A program made the position numbers and the translations under genes. The notes beneath the pieces were generated by a model that was not told the origin of the DNA, did not search any database, and saw nothing but the letters and a program-made list of their open reading frames with translations. A stretch of 64,000 nt of DNA from UBA4656 sp002405525. GTDB lineage: Bacteria > Pseudomonadota > Gammaproteobacteria > Xanthomonadales > Ahniellaceae. Where the stretch lies: the NCBI GenBank assembly GCA_036723735.1, contig DAIMGT010000005.1, positions 1-64,000 of the forward strand, given 5' to 3'. This document shows positions 19,660 through 28,229 of this stretch, piece after piece. Position 1 is the stretch's first letter. Each line of letters opens with the position of its first letter.

Positions 19660-20124
19660 ATGGACGGCATCATCGTGCGGGGCCTGATCGCAGCGAGCCT
19701 GTGCCTGTCGCTCGCCGGCTGTGCGGCGGCTGGCGATGGGGCCGGCATCGCACCCACCGCAGCGGCGCTCGCCGACTCGCGCTGGCGGGTGGCGGCGGTC
19801 GCAGGGGAGGGCGGCAGACTGTCCGATGTGCCGGCCGACCTGAGGGTTGATCTCGCCTTCGACGTGGCCGCCGGCAGCGCGTCGGGGTCGGCGGGCTGCA
19901 ACCGCTACCGCGCGAGCGCGAGCGTCGGCGAGGTGCGGCTGGTTTTCGGCGCGGTCGCCGCCTCGAAGCGGATGTGCGCGCAACCGGTGGGGGGGATGGC
20001 GGTCGAGGCGCGTTTCCTCGCGGCGTTGGCCGCAGTGGCCCGGGCCCGCATCGATGGCGACCGCATGGATCTGCTGGCCGACGACGGTGCGGCGGTGCTG
20101 GCGCTGGTCCGCGCCGCCGACTGA
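19660..20124 (+). CDS. META-domain lipoprotein (HslJ-like)
   Basis: 154 residues with a lipoprotein signal (LCLSLAGC, Cys21), then one META domain: LADSRWRVAAVAGEGG, a GSAGCNRYRASASV segment equivalent to the GCNR(Y/F) motif, and SKRMCAQPVGGMAVEARFLAAL matching the TRMAC-type motif. META/HslJ proteins are envelope or heat-shock-associated and of uncertain function. ATG 19660 follows AAGGAG. It stands 67 bases before the DsbD-like gene on the same strand and may be co-transcribed. Confidence 0.86.
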   Translation: MDGIIVRGLIAASLCLSLAGCAAAGDGAGIAPTAAALADSRWRVAAVAGEGGRLSDVPADLRVDLAFDVAAGSASGSAGCNRYRASASVGEVRLVFGAVAASKRMCAQPVGGMAVEARFLAALAAVARARIDGDRMDLLADDGAAVLALVRAAD

Positions 20125-20191
20125 CGACGGTCGCGTCACGCGCCGCCGACGCCGACGCCGCTGCAATCCGCCTGTGTCGCCGCATCCCGCC

Positions 20192-22270
20192 ATGCCGTTC
20201 GTCGTTGCGCTCCTCCTGGTCGCGCTGGCCGTTCCCGCGCCCGCGGCGCCGACGGACGGCCTGCTGCGCCGCGACCACCTGTCGGTTCAACTGGTCGCCG
20301 CCGAGCGGGCGGTCGCGCCGGGCGGCACGCTGGACGTCGCGCTGCGCCTGGCGCACGACGCGCATTGGCACACCTACTGGCGCAATCCCGGCGACTCCGG
20401 GCTGGCGACGCGGCTCGCCTGGACGCTGCCGGCCGGCGCCGTCGCCGGACCGATCCGCTGGCCCGCGCCCGTGCGCCTGCCGCTGGGCCCCCTGATCAAC
20501 TTCGGCTACGAGGGCGATCTGCTGCTGCCGTTGCGCATCGGACTGCCCGCGGACCTCGCGCCGGGAGACCGCTTCGAGGCCACGGTCGAGGCATCGTGGC
20601 TGGTGTGTCGCGAGGAATGCATCCCCGGCGAGGCCAAGCTGTCGCTGTCGCTTCCGGTGGCGGCCGCCGCCGCGCCGGATCGCGATTGGGCGGCGCCGAT
20701 CGCCGCTGCCTTCGCCGCCGAACCGCCGAAGGTCGACTGGCCGGCGTCGATCGCGCGCGATGGCGAGTCGATCGCCGTGGCCGTCGCGCCGCGGGGCGCG
20801 GCGCTCGACGTGCACACCCTCGAGGTCTTCCCGCTGCCGCCGCAGGTGATGGCCACCGCCCGCGGAGCAGTCACGCGCACCGGCGACGGCGGATGGCGCA
20901 TCGATACTCCGGCCAGCGATGCCTTCGTCGCGCTGCCGGAACGCGTCGACCTGCTGCTCGTCGACGGCGCGGCGGGCTCGCGACGCGCGGTGCAGGTGAC
21001 CGCTGTGGCAACCGAAGCCCCACTGCCGCCGGCGACCATGGCGCCGCGCCCGGCGGCCATCGGGGTGCTGGGCGCGCTGGCCCTGGCGCTCGTCGGCGGC
21101 ATGCTGCTGAACCTGATGCCTTGCGTGTTCCCGATGCTTTCGCTCAAGGCCATGGGTCTCGCCGCGCATGCCCATGATCGCGCGCGGGCGCGCCGCCATG
21201 GCCTGCTCTACCTTGCGGGTGTGCTGGTTGCTTTCGCTGCCTTGGCCGGTGCGCTGCTGGCGCTGCGCGCGGCCGGCGAGCAGCTCGGCTGGGGCTTCCA
21301 GCTGCAGGTGCCTTGGGTGGTCGGTGCGCTGGCGCTGACGATGGTGGCGATGGGGCTTTCGCTGTCCGGCGTGTTCGAGATCGGCGGTTCCTGGATGGGG
21401 GCGGGGCAGTCGCTGGCCGGACGCGATGACGGTCGCGGCGCATTCTTCACCGGCGTGCTGGCGGTGGTGGTGGCCAGTCCCTGCACCGCACCGTTCATGG
21501 GCCCGGCGCTGGGCTTCGCGGTCACCCAGCCGGCGACGACCGCACTGGCGGTGTTCCTCGCGTTGGGCCTCGGACTCGCCCTGCCGATCGTGGCGCTGTC
21601 GCTGTGGCCGGCGCTTGCAGAGCGCCTCCCGCGGCCGGGTCCGTGGATGGAAGTGTTCCGGCAGGCGATGGCCTTTCCGCTGTACCTGACCGCGGCGTGG
21701 CTGCTGTGGGTGCTGGGTCGCCAGGTCGGCGTCGCCGGCGTCGGCCTGCTGCTGGCCGGCGCGGTGGCGCTGTCCTTCGCGCTGTGGCTGCTGGGGCGCG
21801 GCGGCGGCGCGTGGCGCGCGGCCGGCATGGCGGCGGGATTCGCCGGCGCGCTGGCCGGGCTGGTCGCGTTGCCTCCGGCGGCGCCGGTCGCCGGCGTCAG
21901 CGCGCCGGCGGGCGCGGAAGCGGGCGCGCAGGAGTGGACGTCCGAACGGCTGCAGGCCCTGCGCGCCGCAGGGCGTCCGGTGCTGGTCAACATGACGGCG
22001 GCGTGGTGCATCACCTGCCTTGCCAACGAACGCCTCGCCCTGTCTTCGCCGGCGTTCCGCGATCGCCTCGCGGCGACCGGAACGGTCTACCTCAAGGGCG
22101 ACTGGACGCAGCGCGACGCGCGCATCACCCAGTACCTCGCGCGCTACGGCCGCAACGGTGTGCCGCTGTACGTGGTGTATCCGGCGGCCGGTGGCGATCC
22201 CGAGGTGCTGCCGCAACTGCTGACGCCGGACCTCGTCGACGCGGCTTTGACCCGCGCGGCGGGACGCTAG
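20192..22270 (+). CDS. dsbD: DsbD-like thiol:disulfide interchange protein
   Basis: 692 residues in three parts. A signal peptide (LLLVALAVPAPAA) leads into a periplasmic N-domain (about 20-270) with its own cysteine pair (WLVCREECIPGE). The central part has eight or so membrane helices carrying the DsbD cysteines in MPCVFPM and SPCTAPFMG. The C-terminal thioredoxin-like domain carries WCITC at about residue 605. It moves electrons from cytosolic thioredoxin to periplasmic partners. The N-domain resembles the ScsB/DsbD-II type rather than classic E. coli DsbD. The redoxin encoded 25 bases downstream is a plausible client. Confidence 0.88.
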   Translation: MPFVVALLLVALAVPAPAAPTDGLLRRDHLSVQLVAAERAVAPGGTLDVALRLAHDAHWHTYWRNPGDSGLATRLAWTLPAGAVAGPIRWPAPVRLPLGPLINFGYEGDLLLPLRIGLPADLAPGDRFEATVEASWLVCREECIPGEAKLSLSLPVAAAAAPDRDWAAPIAAAFAAEPPKVDWPASIARDGESIAVAVAPRGAALDVHTLEVFPLPPQVMATARGAVTRTGDGGWRIDTPASDAFVALPERVDLLLVDGAAGSRRAVQVTAVATEAPLPPATMAPRPAAIGVLGALALALVGGMLLNLMPCVFPMLSLKAMGLAAHAHDRARARRHGLLYLAGVLVAFAALAGALLALRAAGEQLGWGFQLQVPWVVGALALTMVAMGLSLSGVFEIGGSWMGAGQSLAGRDDGRGAFFTGVLAVVVASPCTAPFMGPALGFAVTQPATTALAVFLALGLGLALPIVALSLWPALAERLPRPGPWMEVFRQAMAFPLYLTAAWLLWVLGRQVGVAGVGLLLAGAVALSFALWLLGRGGGAWRAAGMAAGFAGALAGLVALPPAAPVAGVSAPAGAEAGAQEWTSERLQALRAAGRPVLVNMTAAWCITCLANERLALSSPAFRDRLAATGTVYLKGDWTQRDARITQYLARYGRNGVPLYVVYPAAGGDPEVLPQLLTPDLVDAALTRAAGR

Positions 22271-22295
22271 CGAGCCACGCAACCGGAGCAACACC

Positions 22296-22907
22296 ATGCG
22301 CCGCATCGCCACGCTCGCCGCCGGCCTCGTGCTGGCCCTTGCTTCCGTCGCCGTCCACGCCAGGGCCCAGGTCGGCCAGCCGGCGCCGGCGTTCTCACTC
22401 ACCGATTCCAACGGCACGACGCACGCGCTCGCCGACTTCAAGGGCAGGACCGTGGTCCTCGAGTGGACCAATGCGGAATGCCCCTTCGTCAAAAAGCATT
22501 ACACCCCGGGCAACATGCAGACCCAGCAGGGCGAGTCGAAGGCGTCCGGGGTGGTGTGGCTGACCATCAATTCCGGTGCGCCGGGCAAGCAGGGTCATGT
22601 CGATGGTGCCGGCGCCAACGCCATCATCGCCGCCACCGGCGGCCAGCAGGCGGCCTATCTGCTCGATCCGGAAGGCGCCGCCGGCCGGGCCTTTGGTGCC
22701 AAGACCACCCCGCACCTGTACGTGATCGACGGTGAGGGCGTGCTGCGCTACGCCGGCGCGATCGACTCCAATCCCAGCGCCGATCCGGACGACATCGCAG
22801 GCGCCAACCAATACGTGCGCGCTGCGTTGGCCGACCTCGCCGCCGGTCGGCCGGTGGCAGTGGCGAACACCCAGCCCTACGGCTGCGCGGTGAAGTATGC
22901 GAATTGA
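22296..22907 (+). CDS. periplasmic redoxin-family thioredoxin-like protein
   Basis: 203 residues with a signal peptide (LAAGLVLALASVAVHA) and a redoxin/AhpC-like domain (VGQPAPAFSLTDSNG, then VLEWTNAECPFVKKHY). There is a single reactive-site cysteine in ECPFVKK; a second, C-terminal cysteine is in PYGCAVKY, a motif typical of this subfamily. Reduction by the adjacent DsbD-like protein is inferred from gene order. Its TGA stop at 22905-22907 forms the start of multi-hairpin repeat copy A. Confidence 0.87.
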   Translation: MRRIATLAAGLVLALASVAVHARAQVGQPAPAFSLTDSNGTTHALADFKGRTVVLEWTNAECPFVKKHYTPGNMQTQQGESKASGVVWLTINSGAPGKQGHVDGAGANAIIAATGGQQAAYLLDPEGAAGRAFGAKTTPHLYVIDGEGVLRYAGAIDSNPSADPDDIAGANQYVRAALADLAAGRPVAVANTQPYGCAVKYAN

Positions 22908-23051
22908 GAGGCCGTGAAGAACAGCCTCTCTGGCAGGCCGTGGATGGCCTGCGCGCGAGTCATGCGCGCCAGTGCATGATTCGCCGGAGCGAGTCCGGAC
23001 CTGTTCCGGACGCGCGACTGGAAAAAACCCACCGGATGCGGTTTGTTTGAC
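22905..23051 (+). repeat. multi-hairpin interspersed repeat, copy A
   Basis: Five successive hairpins. (1) TGAGAGGCCGT/ACAGCCTCTC (one mismatch), whose first three bases are the redoxin stop codon. (2) GCAGGCC/GGCCTGC around GTGGAT. (3) CATGCGC/GTGCATG. (4) GTCCGG/CCGGAC. (5) AAAACCCACCGGATGCGGTTTGTTT, a terminator-like end. The orientation is that of the gene it follows. The remaining bases to 23287 show nothing further. Confidence 0.85.
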
Positions 23052-23287
23052 GGGTTGCGAGGCGCTGCCTGCGGGCAAAGTCCGCCGCATCGCGGGCCCC
23101 CGCGCGCGCTAACCGGGGCGAGGATGGGAGACGGAATCTGCCGGCGCCGGTTCCGGCCTTCGTGTCCGTCGTGGCCGCGCACCACCCGGCCGAATGCCGA
23201 CCGCCTTCGCCGCGGTCCTGCAGCGGTCGTGGCAGCGGTCGGCAGGGGTTGCCCTGCGGGCGACGATCACTAGTTGCGGCTTGGCCC

Positions 23288-23686
23288 TCAGCGGAATGCC
23301 AGGTGGCAGGCCTCGCAGCGGTCGCGGAGGTCCTGCACCACCGCGTTGAGGCCCACGCAGTCGGCGGGGGGCGCGGCGAGCGCGGCGTCGATCGCGGCAA
23401 GCAGCGCCCGATGGCGCTGCTCGAAGTCCGGGCCCGGTTCGCGCGCCTCGATGAAGGCCGGCACGACCTCGGTGGACAGCGAGCGCAGGCGCGACAGGGG
23501 GATGCGGGAGGCCGTCGGGGGACACTGCGGGTCGGCCAACTGGCGGCGCAGGGCGTCGTAGTGGTGCTGCATGCCGACCATGACGCCCCGCGCATACGCG
23601 CCCTGCGCACGGCTCAGGTTGGCGTAGAACAGGGCGAGCATGGCGCCGGCGAGTACACCGAGCAGCAGTCCGAGCAGGAATCTCAA
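23288..23686 (-). CDS. membrane-anchored cytochrome c'-like monoheme protein
   Basis: 132 residues. One N-terminal membrane helix (LLGLLLGVLAGAMLALFYANL) anchors a four-helix-like periplasmic domain. A single heme-c site, CEACH, lies at residues 124-128, nine residues from the C-terminus (CEACHLAFR). The position and CxxCH-x-x-(F/Y)R form are those of class II cytochromes (c' and c556). The methionine usually expected as distal ligand in c556 is not obvious. Two other cysteines (positions near 84 and 111) are unusual. Probably a periplasmic electron carrier or gas binder. Confidence 0.75.
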   Translation of the reverse strand: MRFLLGLLLGVLAGAMLALFYANLSRAQGAYARGVMVGMQHHYDALRRQLADPQCPPTASRIPLSRLRSLSTEVVPAFIEAREPGPDFEQRHRALLAAIDAALAAPPADCVGLNAVVQDLRDRCEACHLAFR

Positions 23687-23792
23687 GGCGCGCTCCCGGG
23701 CGTCGTCCGCGGCATCTTAGCCGCGGCCGCCTTCCCGCGGCCTGTCCGGCGAGGCAAGATCGGGGCGTGGCCGCACGCGCGAGGACGAAGCG

Positions 23793-24356
23793 ATGACTGC
23801 CGAAAGACGGTTCCGGCTTTATGACCGCGCGGCCACCGAGGCCGTGCTCGACCGCATGGCGCGTGACCTCGCCCCGTGGGTGCGCGATCCTTCCACCATG
23901 CTGCTGGTCGGCGTGCGTCGACGCGGCGCGCCGCTGGCGGACGCGCTGGGCGCGCGTCTCGCGACAGGGGGCGCCGCCGTGTCGCTGCGTCGATTGGACC
24001 TTCACATCAAGCGCTATGCGGACGACCTGCGGCTGCTGCATCCCGATACCCAGTTGACCGAGCAGGGTCCCGATGTCGCTGCGGCCGTGCATGGCCGCGA
24101 CGTGGTGCTGGTCGATGACGTGCTCTACCAGGGGCACTCGCTCTTGCGCGCGGTTCGCTGGCTGGTGGACGCTGGCGCGCGCGCGGTGCGCACGGTGGTG
24201 CTGGTCGACCGGGCCGTGGCCGTGCTGCCGCTTCGGGTCGACGTCGTCGGAGCCACCCTGCGCATTCCCGACGCAGCGGTAGTCGAGTGCAACGTGCCGC
24301 CGTTCGAGGCCGAGCTCGCGATCGATCTCTGGTTTCCGCCGCCGCCGGTTGCCTGA
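23793..24356 (+). CDS. pyrR: PyrR-type phosphoribosyltransferase
   Basis: 187-residue type I phosphoribosyltransferase. The PRPP-binding motif is VVLVDDVLYQGHSLLRA, preceded by LLVGVRRRGAPLADALGARL and LDLHIKRYADDL. The sequence VVLVDRAVAVLPLRVDVVGATL matches PyrR, the bifunctional pyr attenuation regulator / uracil phosphoribosyltransferase, rather than hypoxanthine enzymes. No pyr operon or PyrR-binding leader is visible here. A role as a housekeeping UPRTase or regulator elsewhere in the genome is inferred. ATG 23793 lacks a strong Shine-Dalgarno sequence. Confidence 0.8.
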   Translation: MTAERRFRLYDRAATEAVLDRMARDLAPWVRDPSTMLLVGVRRRGAPLADALGARLATGGAAVSLRRLDLHIKRYADDLRLLHPDTQLTEQGPDVAAAVHGRDVVLVDDVLYQGHSLLRAVRWLVDAGARAVRTVVLVDRAVAVLPLRVDVVGATLRIPDAAVVECNVPPFEAELAIDLWFPPPPVA

Positions 24357-24522
24357 TCGCCGGCGCCGCAGTATTCGTGCCGGCGCTCATGCAGGTCGTC
24401 GAGAAGGTGCTTTCCCGCGCTGTCTCGATGTCGCGAGTCCGGCACGTGACCGTAGTCGCTTCTGCCGCAACCATCGCGTGCGCGATCGATTCGCGAGCGC
24501 GGCATCCATGCCGCGCGCCAGC

Positions 24523-24542
24523 AGGGTGGTTTTCAACACCCT
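24523..24542. repeat. AGGGTG/CACCCT hairpin with TTTTCAA loop
   Basis: AGGGTG (24523-24528) pairs with CACCCT (24537-24542) around GTTTTCAA. The context gCAGGGTG resembles the hairpin at 5599-5626. It sits between the PyrR gene and a secreted-protein gene, both plus strand. It could be a weak terminator for pyrR or a short extragenic palindrome. Confidence 0.45.
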
Positions 24543-24598
24543 TCCGGGGTCGCATGCGATACTCGCGCCCGTCGTTGCCCGATCGCCTCGCGCCGTCG

Positions 24599-25207
24599 AT
24601 GCCGTACACGCACATCCTGCTCGCTGTGCTTCTGTCGCCGGGCGCCACGGGCGCGCCGGTGCAGCGCGCGCTCGGCGAACTGGCCCTGGCACGCGGCGAC
24701 CTGGCTTTCGCCGCGTGCGCCGGCGACGCCGCCGCCGTGCGCGACACGCCGGCGGCGAGAGCGGCGGCCGACCTCGTGGCTCGCCTGCACGGCGGTGCCG
24801 ACGGGGCGGTGGCCGCCGATGCGGACATGGTGCGCGAAGCCGACGGTCGGTGGCGCATCGAACGATTGCGGCGCGTCGAGCGCGACGGGCCCCGCTGCAC
24901 CGAAGACCTCGGTGAATTCGTCTGGCGAGCCGCGGGCGGAGACTGGACCCTTTCGGTTAGTCGGCGTTACCTGACGCTGCGCCGGGCGCAGGCGCCGGCC
25001 CTGTTCTTCCGCTACCGGCCGTTTGAGCCCGCCGATGGCCTGGCCTGGACCTACTCAGGGCGCGCAGGCACGGATGCGATCCATGTGGTCCTGCGTCCGC
25101 GGCGCTGCGAGGATCCGATGGCGCGCCGCGCCACCGACTGGGCGATCGAGTTCACGATCGGCGGCCTGCGCTATGCGGGGTGTGCCTGGGCGGGGGAACC
25201 GCGCTGA
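24599..25207 (+). CDS. putative secreted protein with COG3650-like C-terminal domain
   Basis: 202 residues from ATG 24599 (ATG 24554 would add 15 residues and more N-terminal positive charge; neither has a clear ribosome-binding site). A short hydrophobic leader (ILLAVLLSPGATGA) suggests export. The C-terminal part (about 130-202) has the pattern WTYSGRAGTDAIHVVLRPRRC, then MARRATDWAIEFTIGG and YAGCAWAG, which resembles the C-x-D-x-M...GC segment of COG3650 envelope proteins. Weak similarity. Function unknown. Confidence 0.55.
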   Translation: MPYTHILLAVLLSPGATGAPVQRALGELALARGDLAFAACAGDAAAVRDTPAARAAADLVARLHGGADGAVAADADMVREADGRWRIERLRRVERDGPRCTEDLGEFVWRAAGGDWTLSVSRRYLTLRRAQAPALFFRYRPFEPADGLAWTYSGRAGTDAIHVVLRPRRCEDPMARRATDWAIEFTIGGLRYAGCAWAGEPR

Positions 25208-25516
25208 CCGATACGGCGCGGGCGGTTTCCCTGAGGCTGGGCCGCGGCCGGACGGGCCGCCGGCGCAGCGATTGCTGGCGCCGTGGCAAGGCGATCGGGG
25301 CCGGGGATTCGGGCCAGCGATCGCCTGCGCAGGGAGCCCGAGCAGTCCGTCCCTGGACCGCCGGGCATGTGGGAGGCGCGCGGGCGGTCCCTCCCTGGAC
25401 CGCCTGCTGCCGCCGCAAGGCGGCTGCGGCCCCACGAACGGCAGGGCGCCGTAGGGCTGCGCGAGCGTCGGGCAAGTAGGGCAGAACAGTGATTCTGCTC
25501 GGTTATCAACAGATTT
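25208..25516. other. intergenic region with a short imperfect direct repeat
   Basis: No gene is supported. Two near-copies of a GTCCCT(CCCT)GGACCGCC segment occur about 45 bases apart, each followed by GC-rich sequence. From about 25480 the composition turns markedly more AT-rich, where the regulatory region of the TonB receptor begins. Confidence 0.4.
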
Positions 25517-25540
25517 GCTTACTCTGTAAGCGAAGCTTAC
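25517..25540 (+). promoter_or_regulatory. three-half-site operator upstream of the TonB receptor
   Basis: GCTTAC (25517-25522), TCT, GTAAGC (25526-25531), GAA, GCTTAC (25535-25540): three perfect alternating half-sites with 3-bp spacers, giving a 9-bp period and two overlapping perfect palindromes. It lies in the AT-rich patch of this otherwise GC-rich intergenic region, the natural position for a promoter. The binding protein is unknown; the sequence does not match Fur, LexA or Pho boxes. Confidence 0.55.
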
Positions 25541-25652
25541 GACAGCAAACGGTCCGTCAACCCCCGCGGCCACTGGAAGGGCAAGATGGTGGAACCAGCC
25601 ACCGCCTCTTCCCGCCAAATCACTGCGCCCCGCGCCTCTCCTGCGCAAGATG

Positions 25653-25685
25653 CCCGGTTTGAGCAGGCTTGCCAACCGGGGTTTT
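25653..25685 (+). terminator. terminator-like hairpin in the TonB receptor leader
   Basis: CCCGGTT (25653-25659) pairs with AACCGGG (25674-25680) around a 14-nt loop and is followed by GTTTTC. It is 113-137 bases downstream of the half-site operator and about 170 bases before the receptor start, so it could attenuate transcription of the receptor. The short T-tract makes termination uncertain. Confidence 0.45.
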
Positions 25686-25857
25686 CGCATTGTCGTGGTG
25701 GGGTCCCCGATAAGCTCGACAGTATCGCTGTTCGGACGGGTCGAATGGAGAGGTGATGGCGGGGCTCGCAACGGACGCGTCTCGATCGTCACCGAGCGGT
25801 CATGGCCTTGCAACGCCGCGCCCTGACGCTGGCCGCTTCGCCCGCAGAGGATCGACC

Positions 25858-28155
25858 ATGAACAGGAACCGGCTCGCGATCGCGCTGTTTTCCGTGTTGT
25901 ACCTGGCGCCTGCCGTGCACCGCGCAGAGACTGCGGCGGCGGCACCGCAGGCAGCCGACGGCGCGTCGGCGAAAGCTGAGGTTGCGCCGCGGGAACTGGA
26001 GAAAGTCGAAGTCACGGCCAACGTTTACCGCGATCGCACCGAAGCGGTGGCGCCGACACTCTCCTACGACCTGGAGTACTTCCAGCGCTTCGAACCGCTG
26101 ACCGTCGGCGACATGCTCAAGCGCGTTCCGAGCGTGGCCTTCCTCTCCGACGTGCTCGAGTACGACGGCGTGCGCATGCGTGGCCTCGATCCGGGCTACA
26201 CCCAGATCCTGATCAACGGCGAGCGCATTCCCGGCGCCGGTTTCGACCGCTCGTTCTTCGTCGATCGCATCCCTGCCGAGCTGGTCGAGCGCATCGAGAT
26301 CGTGCGTGCGCACTCGGCCGACCGTAGCGGCGATGCGATCGCCGGAACCCTGAACATCGTCTTGCGCGACGGCTACTCGCTCGACGGCGGCTACGTGCGC
26401 CTCGGCGGCCTGCGCTACGACGACGACGTCACCCGCGGCACCGGCGGCGCGGTGTGGGGAGGCGAGTTCGGCCCGGGCCGGCTGCTGCTCGGCGCCAACG
26501 TCCAGGGACGCCGCAACCCGAAGGACAAGTTCAGCGCGCGCTTCGACGAGCCCGGTGGCACCCTCGAGAACACCGAGGTGCAGACCGATGTGCGCAGCGG
26601 CACCGACTACTCGGCGAACGCGTCCTACGTGCTGCCGATCGACGGCGGCCAGCTCGACTTCAGCGCCTTCTACGTGCGCACCGACCGCCTGCAGGACGAG
26701 GATTCGATCGAATACCGCAGCGGCATCGAGACCACCCCGAACCTGCTGACCATCAACGCCAACGACATCGACATCGACACCACGAACTGGAACGTCGAGG
26801 GTGGCTGGCGGCAGGAGGCCTTCGGCGGCGACAACAAGGCTCGCATCGCCTACGCGCGCTACGACGACGAGCAGTTCGAGTTCGAGGACGAGGTCGAGTA
26901 CCTGCGCGACGCGAACCCGTTCCCGGAGGACGACCGCTTCACCGGTGACCAGGAGTTCCGCGACCTGGTCGACAAGGAGTTCAGCGCCGAGTTCTGGCAC
27001 GAGCGCGGCGACGACGCCCTGCGCTGGAAGTTCGGCGTGCAGTACGTCGGCAAGGAGCGCGACACGTCGATCCTCGCCGATCGCAACCGGATCACCATTC
27101 CGAACCCGCCCGCGGCGCGCCCGGTGATCCCCGGCACCTTCGGTCCTTTTCTGCCGCCGCCGGGCGGCCTGAACACGATCGAGGAAGACCGGCTCGATCC
27201 GTTCGTCAAGGCCAGCGGCGTGTCCGGTGCCTTCGAGTGGGAGGCCGGCCTGCGCTGGCAGACCACCGACGTGTCGATCGACGACGCCACGGTGGACGCC
27301 GACGAGGCGCGCAGCGAAAAGGACTACGACGAGTTCCTGCCGTCCCTGCACCTGCGCTGGAACCTCAGCGAGGACGACCGCGTCACGGGTTCGATCGCGC
27401 GCAGCATGCGGCGCCCGAATTTCGACCTGATCACGCCGGCCCTGCTGGAAGCGGAACTGGGCGACAACGACCTGCTCGGCAACCCCGACCTCGAGCCCGA
27501 GAAGGCCTGGGGCTTCGACCTCGGCTACGAGCGTCGACTCGGCCAGCGCGGCGTGTTCGGCGTCAACTTCTTCTACCGCGACATCACCGACCTGATCGAG
27601 GTGGCCAGCACCGGCGTCGAGGGCAGCGAGGGCGACGGCACCCTGGTCCTGCAGCCGCGCAACACCGGCGACGGCGAGGTGTGGGGCGTGGAATTCGACC
27701 TCTCGACCCCGCTGTCGGCCTTCGGGCTCGACGACACCGGTGTGTTCCTCAACTACTCGTGGCTGGACAGCGAGATCGAGGACGTGTTCGGCGAGCGCCG
27801 CTTCAACGACCAGTCCGACTACGTCGCGAACATCGGCTTCATCCAGGACCTGTCGGCCTGGGGCGCGTCGTTCGGCGTGACCTGGCGCAAGCAGGGCGAG
27901 GCCTTCGGGCGCATCGTCGGCGAGGAGGTCACCACCTCCTACGGCGCCGATGTCGAGGCATTCATCGAAAAGCGCTTCGGCGAGCGCCTCGCGGTCCGCC
28001 TGACCGGCTCGAACCTCAACGACGCGTCGAAGGACGAGGTGTTCGACAAGTTCAACACCATCGACGAACAGTTCGACCGCGACGACGACGAGTACGAACT
28101 CGAGACCGAGACCGGCGGTCCGGTGTTCCAGCTGGTGGCGCGCTACACGTTCTGA
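25858..28155 (+). CDS. TonB-dependent outer-membrane receptor
   Basis: 765 residues. A signal peptide (about 1-25, AIALFSVLYLAPAVHRAE) and an Ala-rich linker lead into ELEKVEVTANVYRDRTEAVA, a TonB-box-like region. The plug domain has VGDMLKRVPSVAF, YTQILINGERIPG and LVERIEIVRAHSADRSGDAIAGTLNIVLRDG. The beta-barrel is Asp/Glu-rich, with SLHLRWNLSEDDRVTGSIARSMRRP and a C-terminal aromatic end LVARYTF for barrel assembly. ATG 25858 has AGAGGA upstream. The ligand is unknown; the following phosphatase-like gene hints at an organophosphate-related substrate, but a terminator separates them. Confidence 0.92.
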   Translation: MNRNRLAIALFSVLYLAPAVHRAETAAAAPQAADGASAKAEVAPRELEKVEVTANVYRDRTEAVAPTLSYDLEYFQRFEPLTVGDMLKRVPSVAFLSDVLEYDGVRMRGLDPGYTQILINGERIPGAGFDRSFFVDRIPAELVERIEIVRAHSADRSGDAIAGTLNIVLRDGYSLDGGYVRLGGLRYDDDVTRGTGGAVWGGEFGPGRLLLGANVQGRRNPKDKFSARFDEPGGTLENTEVQTDVRSGTDYSANASYVLPIDGGQLDFSAFYVRTDRLQDEDSIEYRSGIETTPNLLTINANDIDIDTTNWNVEGGWRQEAFGGDNKARIAYARYDDEQFEFEDEVEYLRDANPFPEDDRFTGDQEFRDLVDKEFSAEFWHERGDDALRWKFGVQYVGKERDTSILADRNRITIPNPPAARPVIPGTFGPFLPPPGGLNTIEEDRLDPFVKASGVSGAFEWEAGLRWQTTDVSIDDATVDADEARSEKDYDEFLPSLHLRWNLSEDDRVTGSIARSMRRPNFDLITPALLEAELGDNDLLGNPDLEPEKAWGFDLGYERRLGQRGVFGVNFFYRDITDLIEVASTGVEGSEGDGTLVLQPRNTGDGEVWGVEFDLSTPLSAFGLDDTGVFLNYSWLDSEIEDVFGERRFNDQSDYVANIGFIQDLSAWGASFGVTWRKQGEAFGRIVGEEVTTSYGADVEAFIEKRFGERLAVRLTGSNLNDASKDEVFDKFNTIDEQFDRDDDEYELETETGGPVFQLVARYTF

Positions 28156-28174
28156 GCCGATAATCGGCGTATCC

Positions 28175-28211
28175 GGCGGCGCGCCCGGCAACGGGCGCGC
28201 CGCCTTCGTTT
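28175..28211 (+). terminator. strong Rho-independent terminator after the TonB receptor
   Basis: A perfect 13-bp stem, GGCGGCGCGCCCG (28175-28187) with CGGGCGCGCCGCC (28192-28204), closes a GCAA tetraloop of the stable GNRA class. TTCGTTT follows. It ends receptor transcription about 20 bases before the next gene's GTG start. A smaller GCCGAT/ATCGGC hairpin immediately precedes it. Confidence 0.85.
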
Positions 28212-28229
28212 CCGTGATCGGAGCCCCGC

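Noticed and set aside
22395..23090. Small open frames translated from the repeat copies (SRVR.RSGLAP.NHALARM-type peptides)
   Set aside because: The same peptides appear in both orientations at several repeat copies; they are by-products of the DNA repeat and not conserved genes.
25520..25545. LexA- or Fur-box interpretation of the operator array
   Set aside because: CTGT and ACAG occur but 14 bases apart instead of eight, and the sequence does not match the Fur hexamer pattern; the three GTAAGC half-sites explain it better.
25541..25620. Possible cobalamin riboswitch (CCGCGGCCACTGG motif) upstream of the TonB receptor
   Set aside because: The GCCACTG-like piece is present, but the conserved upstream core and the downstream B12-box are absent and spacing does not fit.
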